A stretch of DNA of 64,000 nt from Rhizobium sp. (GTDB taxonomy: Bacteria > Pseudomonadota > Gammaproteobacteria > Xanthomonadales > Xanthomonadaceae): positions 19,405-83,404 of the forward strand of contig JAIBEO010000217.1 in NCBI GenBank assembly GCA_019459185.1, written 5' to 3'. This document shows positions 30,961 through 41,516 of the stretch, piece by piece. Both the position numbers and the translations under genes were made by a program. The first letter of the stretch is position 1. Each line of letters starts with the position of its first letter. Below the pieces are notes generated by a model. It did no database searches and was not told the origin of the DNA. It saw only the letters and a program-made list of their open reading frames with translations.

Positions 30961-32303
30961 GCGCCTCCCTTCAGGCCGGCGATGCGTTCGCGCCAGCGGC
31001 GGGCCTTGGCGCGGATGGCGTCGGTGTCGATATCAAGCAGGCGGCCGGCGGCGACGCGCGCCTTGCCGGCCACCCACACGTCGGCCACCTGGTGCCGGCC
31101 GGTGGCGTAAACCAGCTGCGAGACGACATGGTGCAGCGGCTGGGTTTCCAGCGGCGAAAGATCAACGCAGACCAGGTCGGCCAGCTTGCCCGGCTCGATC
31201 GAGCCCACCTGCTCGCCCAGGCCCATGGCCCGCGCGCTGCCAAGCGTGGCGGCGCGCAGCGCGCTGGCGGCATCGAGCGCCGAAGCGTCGCCCGACACGC
31301 CCTTGGCCAGCAGGGCCGCGGTGCGCATTTCGCCGAACATGTCGAGGTCGTTGTTGCTGGCGCAGCCGTCGGTGCCGATGGCCAGGTTCACGCCGGCCTG
31401 CTGCAGCTTCGCCACCGGGCAGAAACCCGAGGCCAGCTTGAGGTTCGATTCCGGGCAATGCACCACCGACACGCCGCGCGCCGCGCACAGGGCGATCTCG
31501 GCGTCGGTGAGGTCGGTCATGTGCACGGCCATCAGGCGGTCGTTGACCAGGCCCAGGCGATCCAGGCGCGCCAGCTGGCGCATGCCGTGGGCCTTCATGG
31601 CCTCGGCGTTCTCGTGCGCGGTCTCGTGGATGTGGCAGTGCACGACCAGGTCGAGCTGGTCGGCCAGCATGCGCACGCGCTCGAAGCCGGCGTCGTTCAC
31701 CGTGTAGGGCGCGTGCGGCACGAAGCACAGCGACACCAGCGGGTCGCGGCGCCAGTTGTCGTGCACTTCCAGCGCCTTGTCGAAGTATTCGTCCTGGGTG
31801 CGGGCCCAGGCAGTCGGGAAGTCGATGACCGGCAGGCCCACCAGCGCGCGGAAGCCCAGGCGCGAATAGGTGCTGGCCTGCACGTCGGGGAAGAAGTAGT
31901 TCTCGGCGCAGGCGGTGGTGCCGCCGCGCAGCATTTCGGCCACGGCCAGCTCGATGCCGTCGGCGACGAATTCCGGGCCGATCACCTGGCCCTCGACGGG
32001 CCAGATGTGTTCCTGCAGCCAGGTCATCAGCGGCAGGTCGTCCGCCATGCCGCGCATCAGCGTCATGGGGTTGTGGCAGTGGCTGTTGACCAGGCCGGGG
32101 ATGAGCACCGAGTCCGGCCGGCTCACCACCTCGGCGGCGGCGAAGCGAGCGCGCGCCTCGGTCCGCGGCAGCACAGCCAGGATGCGGCCGCCGCCGACGG
32201 CCACGGCGTGGTCTTCCAGCACCACGCCGTGCGGCTCGACCGGGACGACCCAGCCGGCTTCGATCAGGAGGTCGCAGGCCTGCGGCGCGGCGCTCGTGGT
32301 CAT
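30957..32303 (-). CDS. mtaD: 5-methylthioadenosine/S-adenosylhomocysteine deaminase-type amidohydrolase
   Basis: Metal-dependent amidohydrolase of 448 residues. Metal ligands are seen in [23 protein letters not shown] and the late aspartate in [18 protein letters not shown], a combination typical of MtaD/SAH deaminases (TRZ/ATZ group). It probably turns methylthioadenosine or adenosylhomocysteine into the inosine forms. Placement directly before ubiG is sensible: the methyltransferase releases adenosylhomocysteine. It overlaps ubiG by four bases and starts five bases behind the efp stop. Confidence 0.88.
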   Translation of the reverse strand: MTTSAAPQACDLLIEAGWVVPVEPHGVVLEDHAVAVGGGRILAVLPRTEARARFAAAEVVSRPDSVLIPGLVNSHCHNPMTLMRGMADDLPLMTWLQEHIWPVEGQVIGPEFVADGIELAVAEMLRGGTTACAENYFFPDVQASTYSRLGFRALVGLPVIDFPTAWARTQDEYFDKALEVHDNWRRDPLVSLCFVPHAPYTVNDAGFERVRMLADQLDLVVHCHIHETAHENAEAMKAHGMRQLARLDRLGLVNDRLMAVHMTDLTDAEIALCAARGVSVVHCPESNLKLASGFCPVAKLQQAGVNLAIGTDGCASNNDLDMFGEMRTAALLAKGVSGDASALDAASALRAATLGSARAMGLGEQVGSIEPGKLADLVCVDLSPLETQPLHHVVSQLVYATGRHQVADVWVAGKARVAAGRLLDIDTDAIRAKARRWRERIAGLKGGA

Positions 32304-32307
32304 CCGG

Positions 32308-32874
32308 TCACTTCACCCGGGAGACGTACTCGCCGGAGCGGGTGTCCACCTTGATGATCTCGTCCTGGTTCACGAACAGCGGCACGCGCACCACCGCGCC
32401 GGTCTCGAGCTTGGCCGGCTTGCCGCCGCCGCCCGAGGTGTCGCCGCGCAGGCCGGGGTCGGTCTCGACGATCTTGAGCTCGACGAAGTTCGGCGCCTGC
32501 ACCGCGATCGGGGTGCCGTTCCAGAGCGTGACCACGCAGGCTTCCTCGCCCTTGAGCCAGTTCTTGGTCTCGCCGATGCCGGTGGCGTCGGCCTGCACCT
32601 GCTCGAAGGTCTCGGGCTGCATGAAGTGCCAGTACTCGCCGTCGGCGTAGAGGAAGTTCATGTCGGTGTCGACGACGTCGGCGGCCTCGAGGCTGTCGGT
32701 GGCCTTCATGGTCAGCTCGACCGTGCGGCCCGACTTGATGAAGCGGTAGCGCACGCGGGTGAAGGCCTGGCCCTTGCCCGGCTTCACGTACTCGGTGTCG
32801 GTGATCACGCACGGCTCGTTGTTGACGATGATCTTCATGCCGTTCTTGACGTCGTTCATGCCATAGCTGGCCAT
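32308..32874 (-). CDS. efp: translation elongation factor P
   Basis: EF-P of 188 residues, which relieves ribosome stalling at polyproline. The modified lysine Lys34 is in the KPGKGQAF loop, the form that EpmA beta-lysylates after EpmB makes beta-lysine. The gene for EpmB lies directly opposite, 97 bases away. The mtaD-ubiG-gph operon follows on the same strand. Confidence 0.96.
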   Translation of the reverse strand: MASYGMNDVKNGMKIIVNNEPCVITDTEYVKPGKGQAFTRVRYRFIKSGRTVELTMKATDSLEAADVVDTDMNFLYADGEYWHFMQPETFEQVQADATGIGETKNWLKGEEACVVTLWNGTPIAVQAPNFVELKIVETDPGLRGDTSGGGGKPAKLETGAVVRVPLFVNQDEIIKVDTRSGEYVSRVK

Positions 32875-32971
32875 GCGTATCTCCTGGGGTCGGGTCGCCC
32901 GCCACGGCGGGCGGGACGGCTACAATGGGTGATCTTTCCGGGCGCCCAGGCGGGCCCCGTCCAAGCCCGAC

Positions 32972-33991
32972 ATGATAACCGCCCCAGCCCTGTCCCTGCA
33001 GCAGACCCCCACCACGCCCGCCCGCTGGCAGCAGCTCTGGCGCGACGCCGTGCGCGATCCCGCCGAACTGCTGGCCCTGGTGGGCCTGCCCGGGCTGGCC
33101 GCGCGGGTGTCGGCCGGTGCCGCCACGCAGTTCCCGCTGCGGGTGCCGCGTGGCTTCGTGGCCCGCATGCGCCCGGGCGACCCGAACGATCCGCTGCTGC
33201 GCCAGGTGCTGCCGCTCGACGACGAAGACCAGCCGGTCCCCGGCTACGGCCTCGACGCCGTCGGCGACCTCGCCGCCAGCGGCGGCACCGGCGTGATCCA
33301 CAAGTACCGCGGCCGGGTGCTGCTGGTGGCCACCGGCAGCTGCGCCGTGCACTGCCGCTACTGCTTCCGCCGGCATTACCCCTATGCCGAACAGACCGCC
33401 GCCGCCGGCCAGTGGCGCGAGGCGCTGGACTACCTGGCGGCCGATACCGGCGTGTCCGAGGTGCTGCTTTCGGGCGGCGACCCGCTGTCGCTGGCCACGC
33501 CCAAGCTGGCCGAGTTCACCCGGGCCCTGGCCGGCCTGCCGCACGTGCGCCGACTGCGCCTGCACACCCGCCTGCCCATCGTGCTGCCCGAGCGGGTGGA
33601 CGAGGAGCTGCTGGCCTGGCTCACGGCGCTGCCCCAGCAGGTGGTGGTGGTGGTGCACGCCAACCACGCCAACGAGATCGATGCCCCCGTGGCGGCGGCC
33701 CTGGCCCGCCTGCGCGGGGCCGGCGCCCACCTGCTCAACCAGGCCGTGTTGCTGCGGGGTGTCAACGATTCGGTGGCCGCGCTGGCCGGCCTGTCCGAGG
33801 CCCTGTTTGCCGCCGACACCCTGCCCTACTACCTGCACCAGCTCGACCGGGTCGCCGGCGCGGCCCACTTCGAGGTGCCCGACGCCGAGGCCCGCGCCCT
33901 GCACGGCGAACTGGCCGCCCGGCTGCCGGGTTACCTGGTGCCGCGGCTGGTCCGGGAAGTCGCCGGCGCCCCGTCGAAAACACCGCTCTGA
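32972..33991 (+). CDS. epmB: EF-P--(R)-beta-lysine lysine 2,3-aminomutase
   Basis: Radical-SAM enzyme of 339 residues with the cluster motif CxxxCxxC at Cys124, Cys128 and Cys131 (CAVHCRYCF). LLSGGDPLSL and LLNQAVLLRGVND are typical of lysine 2,3-aminomutases. Its position divergent from efp marks it as EpmB, which makes the beta-lysine used on EF-P, rather than a catabolic KamA. The epmA partner is not in this window. Confidence 0.93.
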   Translation: MITAPALSLQQTPTTPARWQQLWRDAVRDPAELLALVGLPGLAARVSAGAATQFPLRVPRGFVARMRPGDPNDPLLRQVLPLDDEDQPVPGYGLDAVGDLAASGGTGVIHKYRGRVLLVATGSCAVHCRYCFRRHYPYAEQTAAAGQWREALDYLAADTGVSEVLLSGGDPLSLATPKLAEFTRALAGLPHVRRLRLHTRLPIVLPERVDEELLAWLTALPQQVVVVVHANHANEIDAPVAAALARLRGAGAHLLNQAVLLRGVNDSVAALAGLSEALFAADTLPYYLHQLDRVAGAAHFEVPDAEARALHGELAARLPGYLVPRLVREVAGAPSKTPL

Positions 33992-34080
33992 GCCCCGGCC
34001 AGGATGTTGCCTCCGCGGACATTCTGGTATTGTCTCAATCCCCCCGCGCAAGCCATTGATGCATAAGGAGTGACCCCCGG

Positions 34081-36156
34081 ATGGCACAGCAGGACGCCGT
34101 GATCCGCCTGCTCCTGGTCGAAGACCGCCTGGAGGACGCTGAACAACTCATCAGCCACCTCCGCAACGGTGGCATGGCCGTGCGCCCGCAGCGCCCGGAA
34201 TCCGAAGACGAACTGGTGCAGCTGCTGGCCAGCCAGAGCATCGACATGGTGCTGGCGTCCTTCGAGGCGAAGTACCTGCCGCTGGCCACCGTGGTCGAGC
34301 GCGTCAACGCCACCGGCAAGGACATCCCGGTGATCGCCTCGGTCACCACGCTCGACGAAAAGACCGCGCTGGCCGCCCTGGCCGCCGGCACCCGCGACGT
34401 CGCCATCCGCCACCGCGCCGAGCACGTGCAGGCGGTGGTGCGCTCCGAATTCTCCGCCCTCACCGCCCGCCGCGGCCTGCGCCACCTCGAGGCCTCGCTG
34501 CGCGAGACCGAGCGCCGCTGCGACGCGCTCATCGCCTCCTCGCGCGACCCGATCGCCTACGTGCACGAGGGCATGCACATCCGCGCCAACGACGCCTACC
34601 TCGAGATGTTCGGCTTCGAGGGCTTCGACGAGATCGAGGGCCTGTCGGTGCTCGACCTGATCGCGCCCCAGCATGCCGACGGCTTCAAGCAGCTGCTCAA
34701 GAAGCTGGGCAAGGGCGAGGCCCCGCCCAAGCAGCTCGAGATCCAGGCCCAGCGCACCGACGGCAGCACCTTCGACGCGGTCATGGAATTCACCCAGGCC
34801 ACCTACGAAGGCGAGAGCTGCCTGCAGATCGTGTTCCGCCAGCAGGCGGTGGACGCCGACATGGTCAAGGAGCTCGACACGCTGCGCCAGCGCGACGCGC
34901 TAACCGGCATGTACAACCGCCAGTTCTTCATGGGCGAACTCGAGTCCGCGGTGATGCGCGCCACCGAGGGCAAGGACAAGCAGGCGCTGCTGCTGGTCGA
35001 ACCGGACCACTACGAAAACCTGCTGGCCGAGATCGGCCTGGCCGCCGCCGACGACCTGATCAAGGGTTTCGCGCTGCGCTTGCAGGGCGCGCTCGACGCC
35101 GACACCGTCGCCGCCCGCATGAGCGACCACGGCTTCGCGGTGCTGTGCCTGGCGCACGACCACAATCAGAGCCAGGCCCAGGCCGATCGCCTGCGCGAGG
35201 CCTTCAAGGACCACATCCTGGAAGTCGGCGAACGCTCGGTGAACCTCAGCGTCAGCGTCGGCGGCGTGCAGATCGGCGAGAAGATCGCCTCGGTCACCCA
35301 GGTGATGGCCAAGTCCAGCCAGTGCCTGGCCTCCTGTGAGGGCATGGGCGGCAACCGCATCGAAATCTTCGACCCGGCCGCGCGCGACCGCGCCGAGGAA
35401 GAGCGCATCCAGGCCTGGGTGGCGCGCATCCGCGAGGCGCTCGACGGCGACCAGTTCGTGCTGCACTACCAGCCGATCATCAGCCTGACCGGCGCCGAGG
35501 AAGAGAACTACGACGTCTACCTGCGCATGAAGGGCCCGGGCGGCGAAATCATCCCGCCGGTGACCTACCTGGCCATTGCCGAGGAACACGGCCTGCTCGA
35601 CGACATCGACCGCTGGGTCATCGCCCACGCCGTCGGCGTCATCGCCGAACGTGCCAAGGCGGGCAAGCACACCAACCTGTTCGTGAAGATCACCCCGGCC
35701 TCGCTGGTCGAGGGCGGTCTGGAAAACCACATCGCCGAGCAGCTCAAGGCACACGGCGTGCCGGGCGACCGGCTGGTGCTGCAGATCCCGGAATCGAAGG
35801 TCTTCACCCACCTCAAGGCGCTGCAGTCGTTCCAGAAGGCCGTCTCGGCCCTGGGCTGCCGGGTGGCGCTGGAACAGTTCGGCACCGGCCTCAATTCGTT
35901 CCAGATGCTCACCCACTTCGAGCCGGCCATCCTCAAGATCGACCGCAGCTTCATCATGGAACTGGGCAAGAACCCGGACGTGCAGAAGCAGGTGCGCGGC
36001 ATCGTCGATAAGGCCCACGCGGCCGGCAAGCTGGCCCTGGCCGAATTCGTCTCCGACGCCGGCACCATGAGCGTGCTGTTCGGCATGGGCGTGGACTTCG
36101 TCGAAGGCAACTTCCTGGCCGCCGCCGGGCCGCAGATGAACTACGACTTCGGCTGA
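34081..36156 (+). CDS. fimX: FimX-like regulator of type IV pili (REC-PAS-degenerate GGDEF-degenerate EAL)
   Basis: A protein of 691 residues, the size of FimX. It has a receiver-like domain (about 8-125), a PAS domain (about 145-255), a GGDEF domain (about 268-435) in which the active motif is lost (SDHGF), and an EAL domain (about 440-685) in which EAL is replaced (VYLRM). Neither enzyme activity is expected. FimX proteins bind cyclic di-GMP through the EAL domain and control PilB-driven pilus extension through PilZ. There are no pil genes adjacent. A terminator-like nested inverted repeat follows. Confidence 0.85.
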   Translation: MAQQDAVIRLLLVEDRLEDAEQLISHLRNGGMAVRPQRPESEDELVQLLASQSIDMVLASFEAKYLPLATVVERVNATGKDIPVIASVTTLDEKTALAALAAGTRDVAIRHRAEHVQAVVRSEFSALTARRGLRHLEASLRETERRCDALIASSRDPIAYVHEGMHIRANDAYLEMFGFEGFDEIEGLSVLDLIAPQHADGFKQLLKKLGKGEAPPKQLEIQAQRTDGSTFDAVMEFTQATYEGESCLQIVFRQQAVDADMVKELDTLRQRDALTGMYNRQFFMGELESAVMRATEGKDKQALLLVEPDHYENLLAEIGLAAADDLIKGFALRLQGALDADTVAARMSDHGFAVLCLAHDHNQSQAQADRLREAFKDHILEVGERSVNLSVSVGGVQIGEKIASVTQVMAKSSQCLASCEGMGGNRIEIFDPAARDRAEEERIQAWVARIREALDGDQFVLHYQPIISLTGAEEENYDVYLRMKGPGGEIIPPVTYLAIAEEHGLLDDIDRWVIAHAVGVIAERAKAGKHTNLFVKITPASLVEGGLENHIAEQLKAHGVPGDRLVLQIPESKVFTHLKALQSFQKAVSALGCRVALEQFGTGLNSFQMLTHFEPAILKIDRSFIMELGKNPDVQKQVRGIVDKAHAAGKLALAEFVSDAGTMSVLFGMGVDFVEGNFLAAAGPQMNYDFG

Positions 36157-36179
36157 TTCGGGCTTCGGGGTGGTTTGGG

Positions 36180-36359
36180 TTTTTGAACGCGGATGACGCG
36201 GATCCAAAAGCCGATCAGAGCCGATAGGGCAAAAGCGATTGGAATGAAAAACAATGGCCCGGGAGCGTGAGCTTCCGGGCCATCGTGTTGTTGCTCCCAA
36301 CCAATTTCGCTTTATCGGCTCTGATCGGCTTTTGGATCCGCGTCATCCGCGTTCAAAAA
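36180..36359. repeat. 180-bp nested inverted repeat between convergent genes
   Basis: Two perfect 47-base arms (36180-36226 and 36313-36359, complementary without a mismatch) surround an inner hairpin (36254-36283, ATGGCCCGG...CCGGGCCAT). The arms continue with partly paired AAAGCGATTGG / CCAATTTCGCTT. The arms carry the ACGCGGATGACGCGGAT motif. It fills the whole gap between fimX and htpX and should end transcription from both sides. It has no reading frame. Confidence 0.85.
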
Positions 36360-36366
36360 TTAAACC

Positions 36367-37254
36367 TCACATCGAAGCCGGCATGTCGCGCAGGGCCTGG
36401 ATGCGCTGCGCCAGCGGCGGGTGGGTCATGAAGAGCTTGCGCAGGCCGTGGCCCACGGCGCCGGAGATGCCGAAGGCGCGGACTTCGTTGGGCAGGGTGC
36501 TCTGGCCGTAGGTCTGGGCCAGGCGCTGCAGCGCGGCGATCATCTTGTCGCGGCCGGCCAGGCGGGCGCCGCCGGCGTCGGCACGGAACTCGCGCCAGCG
36601 GCTGAACCACATCGCCACCACCGAGGCCAGCGCGCCGAACACCAGGTCGAGCACCAGCACGATCAGGAAGTAGAACGGGCCGGTGCCGCCGTCGCGGTTG
36701 CCGCTGAGCGCGGCGTCCACCGCGCGGCCGACCACGCGGGCGAGGAAGATGACGAAGGTGTTGAGCACGCCCTGGATGAGCGCCATGGTCACCATGTCGC
36801 CGTTGGCGACGTGGCTGACTTCATGCGCCAGCACCGCCTCGGCTTCGTCGCGCGACATGCTGCGCAGCAGGCCGGTGGACACCGCCACCAGCGCGTTGTT
36901 GCGGCTGGGGCCGGTGGCGAAGGCGTTGATCTCCGGCGCGTCGTAGATGCCCACCTCGGGCATGGCGATGCCGGCCGCCTCGGCCTGGCGGCGCACGGTG
37001 TTCACCAGCCAGGCTTCGCCTTCGTTGCGCGGCTGGGTGATCAGGTGCATGCCGGTGCTGCGCTTGGCCATCCACTTGGAAATGGCCAGCGAGATGAAGG
37101 CGCCGCCGAAGCCGAACGCCGCGGCGAACAGCAGCAGCGCGCCGTTGTCGCCAAGGGTGACGCCGAAGACGTTCTGCAGGACGCTCATCACCAAGCCGAG
37201 CAGCACCAGCACGGCCAGGTTGGTGGCGAGGAAGAGGGCGACGCGCTTGAACAT
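36367..37254 (-). CDS. htpX: membrane zinc protease HtpX
   Basis: A protein of 295 residues, M48 family. Two N-terminal helices (about 5-30 and 38-58), the zinc motif HEVSH (144-148), two further helices (about 155-220) and the third ligand region [17 protein letters not shown] are all present. It degrades damaged inner-membrane proteins under envelope stress. The start [11 protein letters not shown] matches the family exactly; the longer frame upstream is not used. Confidence 0.94.
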   Translation of the reverse strand: MFKRVALFLATNLAVLVLLGLVMSVLQNVFGVTLGDNGALLLFAAAFGFGGAFISLAISKWMAKRSTGMHLITQPRNEGEAWLVNTVRRQAEAAGIAMPEVGIYDAPEINAFATGPSRNNALVAVSTGLLRSMSRDEAEAVLAHEVSHVANGDMVTMALIQGVLNTFVIFLARVVGRAVDAALSGNRDGGTGPFYFLIVLVLDLVFGALASVVAMWFSRWREFRADAGGARLAGRDKMIAALQRLAQTYGQSTLPNEVRAFGISGAVGHGLRKLFMTHPPLAQRIQALRDMPASM

Positions 37255-37337
37255 GGTTTTCCCGTGGGATTGGCTGGGGCGGAAAGTCCGCCGTTCTGGG
37301 GTTAAATGTACGCAGTGACGGTTAAATTCAAGTCGTG

Positions 37338-38231
37338 ATGGATCCAGCCACGCCCTACCGCGGTCGTTTCGCGCCCTCGCCCACCGGCCCCCTGCACTTC
37401 GGGTCGCTGGTGGCCGCGCTGGGGAGCTGGCTGTTCGCCCGCCATCACGGGGGCCAATGGCTGGTCCGGGTGGAAGACCTCGACCCGCCACGTGAGGTTC
37501 CCGGCGCCGCCCGCCAGCAGCTGGAAACCCTGGCCGCCTTCGGCCTGGAGGCCGACCAGCCCCCGGTGTTCCAGAGCCAGCGCGGCGAGCTCTACGCCGC
37601 CGCGCTCGCCGGCCTGCTGGCCCGGGGCGAGGCCTTCGAATGCCGCTGCAGCCGCAGCGAGCTCGAAGCCGTGGGCGGCATCCACCGTGCCTGCGTCGGC
37701 CGCGGCGGCCACCGCCGGCCGGCCATCCGCCTGCGCGTGCCCGACGAGGTGCTGGGTTTCGAGGACCGCATCCAGGGCCACTTCGAACAGGCGCTGGCGC
37801 GCGAGGTCGGCGACGTGGTGCTGCGCCGCGCCGACGGCTTATGGGCCTACCAGCTGGCCGTGGTGGTGGACGACGGCGCGCAGGGCATCACCGATGTGGT
37901 GCGCGGCGCCGACCTGCTCGATTCGACGCCGCGGCAGATCCTGCTGCAGCGGCGACTGGGCCTGCCCACGCCCGGTTACGCGCACCTGCCGCTGGTGCTG
38001 GGCACGGACGGCCGCAAGCTCGGAAAATCGCTGGCCGCGCTGCCGGTGGACGCCGCCGACCCGGGCCCGGCGCTCGCCGCGGCCTGGTCTTTCCTGGGCC
38101 AGGACGCGGCGCGCTGGCCGGCCACGCTGGCGCCGGCGAAGGCGCTCGAACGCGCCCTGCCCGCCTTCGACCCGGCCCGGATCCCGCGCCATGCCGCGCC
38201 GGCTTCCGCCGAGGCCGTCGGGAAGCCGTGA
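37338..38231 (+). CDS. gluQ: glutamyl-Q tRNA(Asp) synthetase
   Basis: A glutamyl-tRNA-synthetase-like protein of about 297 residues without an anticodon domain, which attaches glutamate to queuosine in tRNA-Asp. The signature [20 protein letters not shown] replaces HIGH by HFGS. The zinc ligands are in CRCSRSE and HRAC, and KLGKS stands for KMSKS. ATG at 37338 is preferred to the GTG just before it. It is often located beside dksA; here that gene is 12 kb away. Confidence 0.9.
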   Translation: MDPATPYRGRFAPSPTGPLHFGSLVAALGSWLFARHHGGQWLVRVEDLDPPREVPGAARQQLETLAAFGLEADQPPVFQSQRGELYAAALAGLLARGEAFECRCSRSELEAVGGIHRACVGRGGHRRPAIRLRVPDEVLGFEDRIQGHFEQALAREVGDVVLRRADGLWAYQLAVVVDDGAQGITDVVRGADLLDSTPRQILLQRRLGLPTPGYAHLPLVLGTDGRKLGKSLAALPVDAADPGPALAAAWSFLGQDAARWPATLAPAKALERALPAFDPARIPRHAAPASAEAVGKP

Positions 38232-38317
38232 AGGCGGGCACGGGCGCGCTTGCATGGCGCGCGCCCATGCGGGATGCTCCAAAACTCGCCTGCCGTCGCG
38301 AACTTCCGGTGCCCTGC

Positions 38318-38812
38318 ATGTCGCACGTCCGCATCATCAAGAAGTACCCGAACCGTCGCCTGTACGACACCGAGATCTCCAGCTACGTGACGCTGGAAGA
38401 CGTGCGGCAGCTGATCGTGGACAAGGAAGACTTCGTCGTCCGCGACGCCCGCAGCGGCAACGACATCACCCGAGGGGTGCTGATGCAGATCATCGCCGAG
38501 CACGAGGAGCACGGGCAGCCGATCTTCACCACCGAGCTGCTGATCCAGGTGATCCGCTTCCGCGGCGATTCCATGCAGGGCCACCTGGGCAACTTCCTCG
38601 AGCGCAGCCTGCAGTTCTTCCTCGAGCAGCAGCAGAACGTGCGCGGGCAGATAGGCCAGCTGGTGGGCCAGGCGCCGTGGTCGCTGCTCAACCAGCTCGC
38701 CGAACGCAACCTCGAGCTCTGGCGTTCGTTCCAGCAGGGCCTGGGCAGCGGCACCGGCACCACGCCGCCGCGCAAGCCGGCCCGCCCCGCCGCCAAGCCG
38801 CGCACGCGCTGA
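38318..38812 (+). CDS. phaR: polyhydroxyalkanoate synthesis repressor PhaR
   Basis: A protein of 164 residues. The DNA-binding PHB_acc_N domain is unmistakable: IIKKYPNRRLYDTE and SYVTLEDVRQLI, followed by the accumulation-regulator domain. The C-terminus is a short Pro/Ala/Lys-rich tail. It senses PHB and represses phasin and related genes. It stands one base upstream of phaB, so a polyhydroxybutyrate function is coherent; no synthase gene is present here. Confidence 0.92.
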   Translation: MSHVRIIKKYPNRRLYDTEISSYVTLEDVRQLIVDKEDFVVRDARSGNDITRGVLMQIIAEHEEHGQPIFTTELLIQVIRFRGDSMQGHLGNFLERSLQFFLEQQQNVRGQIGQLVGQAPWSLLNQLAERNLELWRSFQQGLGSGTGTTPPRKPARPAAKPRTR

Positions 38813-38813
38813 C

Positions 38814-39560
38814 ATGGCCACGCCCCGGCGCATCGCCCTGGTCACCGGGGGCGCCGGCGGCATCGGCGCGGAAACCTGCCGCCAGCTCGCCCGCGCCGGC
38901 CACCGCGTGCTCGCCGCCGACCTGCCGCTGTCGCCGGAACGCCAGGCCCGCTTCGACGCGGAGATGGCCGGCCACGACGTGGTGTTGCTGCCCATGGACG
39001 TCACCGACGAGGCCGGCTGCGCCGCCGCCATCGCCGCCGGCCGCGCCAGCCACGGCGAGGTGGACGTGCTGGTGAACGCCGCCGGCATCACCCGCGACGC
39101 CACCCTGCGCAACATGAGCCGCGAACAGTGGGACCAGGTGATGTCGGTGAACCTCGACAGCGCCTTCGTGCTGTGCAAGCTGCTGGCCGAGGGCATGGCT
39201 GCGCGCGGCTTCGGCCGCATCGTCAACATTTCCTCGGTGAACGGCCAGACCGGCCAGTTCGGGCAGACCAACTACGCCGCCGCCAAGGCCGGCCTGCACG
39301 GCTTCACCATGGCGCTGGCGCGCGAACTGGCGCGCAAGGGCGTCACCGTGAATACCGTCAGCCCCGGCTACATCCGCACGCCCATGACCGACGCCATGCC
39401 CGAGGCCGCGCGCGAGCAGGTGCTGGCCATGGTGCCCGCCGGCCGCATCGGCGAACCGGCCGACGTGGCGCGGGCGGTAGTGTTCCTGTGCGGCGACGAC
39501 GCCGGCTACCTCACCGGCGTGAACCTGCCGGTCAACGGCGGCCTGTTCATCAGTTTCTGA
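38814..39560 (+). CDS. phaB: acetoacetyl-CoA reductase (SDR family)
   Basis: Short-chain dehydrogenase of 248 residues: nucleotide motif TGGAGGIG, NAAG, catalytic Ser in NISSVNG and the YxxxK in NYAAAK, plus the PGYIRTPMT segment. VNGQTGQFGQTNYAAAKAG is typical of PhbB rather than FabG. It makes 3-hydroxybutyryl-CoA with NADPH for polyhydroxybutyrate. It follows phaR at once. It converges on the lipoprotein gene, with six bases between the stops. Confidence 0.88.
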   Translation: MATPRRIALVTGGAGGIGAETCRQLARAGHRVLAADLPLSPERQARFDAEMAGHDVVLLPMDVTDEAGCAAAIAAGRASHGEVDVLVNAAGITRDATLRNMSREQWDQVMSVNLDSAFVLCKLLAEGMAARGFGRIVNISSVNGQTGQFGQTNYAAAKAGLHGFTMALARELARKGVTVNTVSPGYIRTPMTDAMPEAAREQVLAMVPAGRIGEPADVARAVVFLCGDDAGYLTGVNLPVNGGLFISF

Positions 39561-39566
39561 AGCCGC

Positions 39567-41424
39567 TCAGAGCTCGCGCACCACGCGGAAACCCACGCGC
39601 GCATTGGTGGTGCCGGCCGGCGCCGACTGCCGGTAGGCCGAGCGCGCGCGTTCCAGCGAACTGGCCCACGAGGCGCCGCGCAGCACCCGTTCGCCGCAGC
39701 CCGGGTTGACCCAGGCGCTGCCGTCGCGCGGGGCGGGCCCGTAGGGGGGGGGGCCCCCGGCGGGGCCCCCTAGGGTAAACGTGGCCGACCAGGTCGAAGG
39801 TGCCTAAGGCTTCGGCCGGGTAGCTGCGCACCGGCGCCGGCCCCCAGTGGCCGTCGGCGTAGCCGGGAATGGCGTTGGCCCACTTGCGCTTGAGCCGCGA
39901 CTGATCGCCGTCGCCGGTGAGGTTGCCAACCACGCGCGGCGGCACGCCCTCGCCCCAAGGGTAGGCCTCGGCGCGGCCGGCGCGCAGCGCATATTCGAAC
40001 TCGGCTTCGCTGGGCAGGCGGTAGCGCTGGCCGGTCTGCGCCGACAGCCAGGCGGCATAGGCCTCGGCGTCTTCGAAGGCCACGTGCACCACCGGCAGTT
40101 CCGGCTGGGCGGGGCTGCCGGCGTAATCGCGGCGCCAGTCCACGCGGCCGTGTTCGCCCATGACGCCGCCCTTTTCGTCGTACACCGTGGAACGGCCGCG
40201 GCGGGTGGCGACGCTGCGGTAGCCGCTGGCTTCGACGAAGGCGCGGAACTCGGCCACGGTGGTTTCGTTGCGGGCGATGGCGAAGCCGCGGGCGAGTTCC
40301 ACCTCGTGCCGCGGGCCTTCATTGTCGAGGCGGCCGGATTCTTCTTCAGGCGAGCCCATGTCGAAGCGGCCGTGTGCCAGCACCACCATCTCCGGCGCCT
40401 CGCCGCCGATGGCCAGTGGCTCGCGGAACACCTGGCCCGGGCGGAAGCGGCCGTAGTGGCGGGCCATGACGATGCGTTCGCCCAGCGCGTCCAGGCCCTG
40501 GGCCTGCAGCGACACCTGCTCGGCTTCGGCGAGCCGGCGCGTGGCCAGCTCCAGGTCCAGCGCATCCACCGCGGCGTGGCCCTGGGCCAGCAGCTGTTCG
40601 GTGCGCGACTGGCGCAGTTCGACGATGCGCGCGGCCATGTCCTGCAGCGCGGTCGAGTCGGGCACGATGCGGCCGGCTTCGGCCTGCAGGCGCTCGGAGC
40701 CGGCGTAATCTCCTTCCTGCGCCGCCTGCAGCGCGCGGTTGAGGTGCGCCGCCTGCAGCCGCGCCAGGCCGTCGCGGGCCGGCGCGTATTCGGGGAACGC
40801 GGCCAGCGCCTCGCGGTAGGCGACGACGGCGCCGCCGCCTTCGGGTTTGAAGATGCGGTTCGCGGCGGCGCGCGCTTCGGCCAGGCGGACGCTTTCCTGG
40901 GCGCGGCGGGCCGCGGCGATCGCCTCGCGATAAGCCGCCAGGCCCGGATGCTGCGGCTGGGCGCGGGCGCAGACGCGTTCGTAGCGTTCGGCGTCGGCGA
41001 AACGCGCCTCGGCCAGGGCGGCGCGGCCGCGCTGCTGGAGTTCGGTGAGGATGCGTTCGACGCCGGTCAGGGCGGCGGCCTCGGTGGCGTCGGTGGCGAG
41101 CACGCCGAGGTAGCGTTCGAGCGCGCCGGGCGCCGGGGCTTCCGGCTCGGCGAGCAGGCGGCCGTTCGCTTCGTCCTCCGCGGCGGCCTTGAGCGCCTGG
41201 CGGAAACGGTTCGCCGGCACCGGGGCGATGTCCGGCGTCCAGGCCGGCACCTCGGCTTCTTCGGCCGCGGGCGCCAGCACGACTTCAGCCTCGAGTTCGG
41301 CCGGGTCCACGGGCGCGGGCGCGCTGGCCGGCGCGGCGGCATCGGGATCTTGGGAAGCGCCGCAGCCGCCCAGCAGCAGGGCGGCCAGCAGCCCGACCGG
41401 GAGGATTCGCTCAAGCGTGGTCAT
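39567..41424 (-). CDS. lipoprotein with formylglycine-generating-enzyme-like (SUMF1) domain, apparent frameshift
   Basis: An N-terminal lipoprotein signal ends at Cys21 (LLLGGCGAS). A helical, TPR-like middle spans about 65-330. The C-terminal SUMF1-type domain is marked by FDMGSPEEESGRLDNEGPRHEV, ETTVAEFRAFVE, YRLPSEAEFEYALRAG and the usual NVWEW position. There the sequence turns to GHVYPRGPRRG in a G-run (39739-39775). The proper end (GSAWVNPGCGERVLRGASWASS to VGFRVVREL) continues in another frame and stops at 39567. So the gene is broken by a frameshift and a garbled piece of about 15-20 codons, or the assembly is faulty there. If intact it would be a sulfatase-modifying-type or signalling lipoprotein; many such domains are not enzymes. 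Confidence 0.75.
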
Positions 41425-41516
41425 CGTCGTGGAACGGCGGCGCCCCTGGCGTCGGAACGGTCTGGCGAGCCGAACTTAGGCTAAGGTGCCGGCTCCTGGC
41501 AACCGCAGCGAACCCC

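Noticed and set aside
34081-36156. Active cyclase/phosphodiesterase
   Set aside because: Both the GGDEF and EAL active motifs are replaced, as in FimX.
36180-36359. Insertion-sequence or MITE remnant
   Set aside because: No flanking target duplication or known end sequence could be seen; its place between convergent genes fits a terminator-type repeat better.
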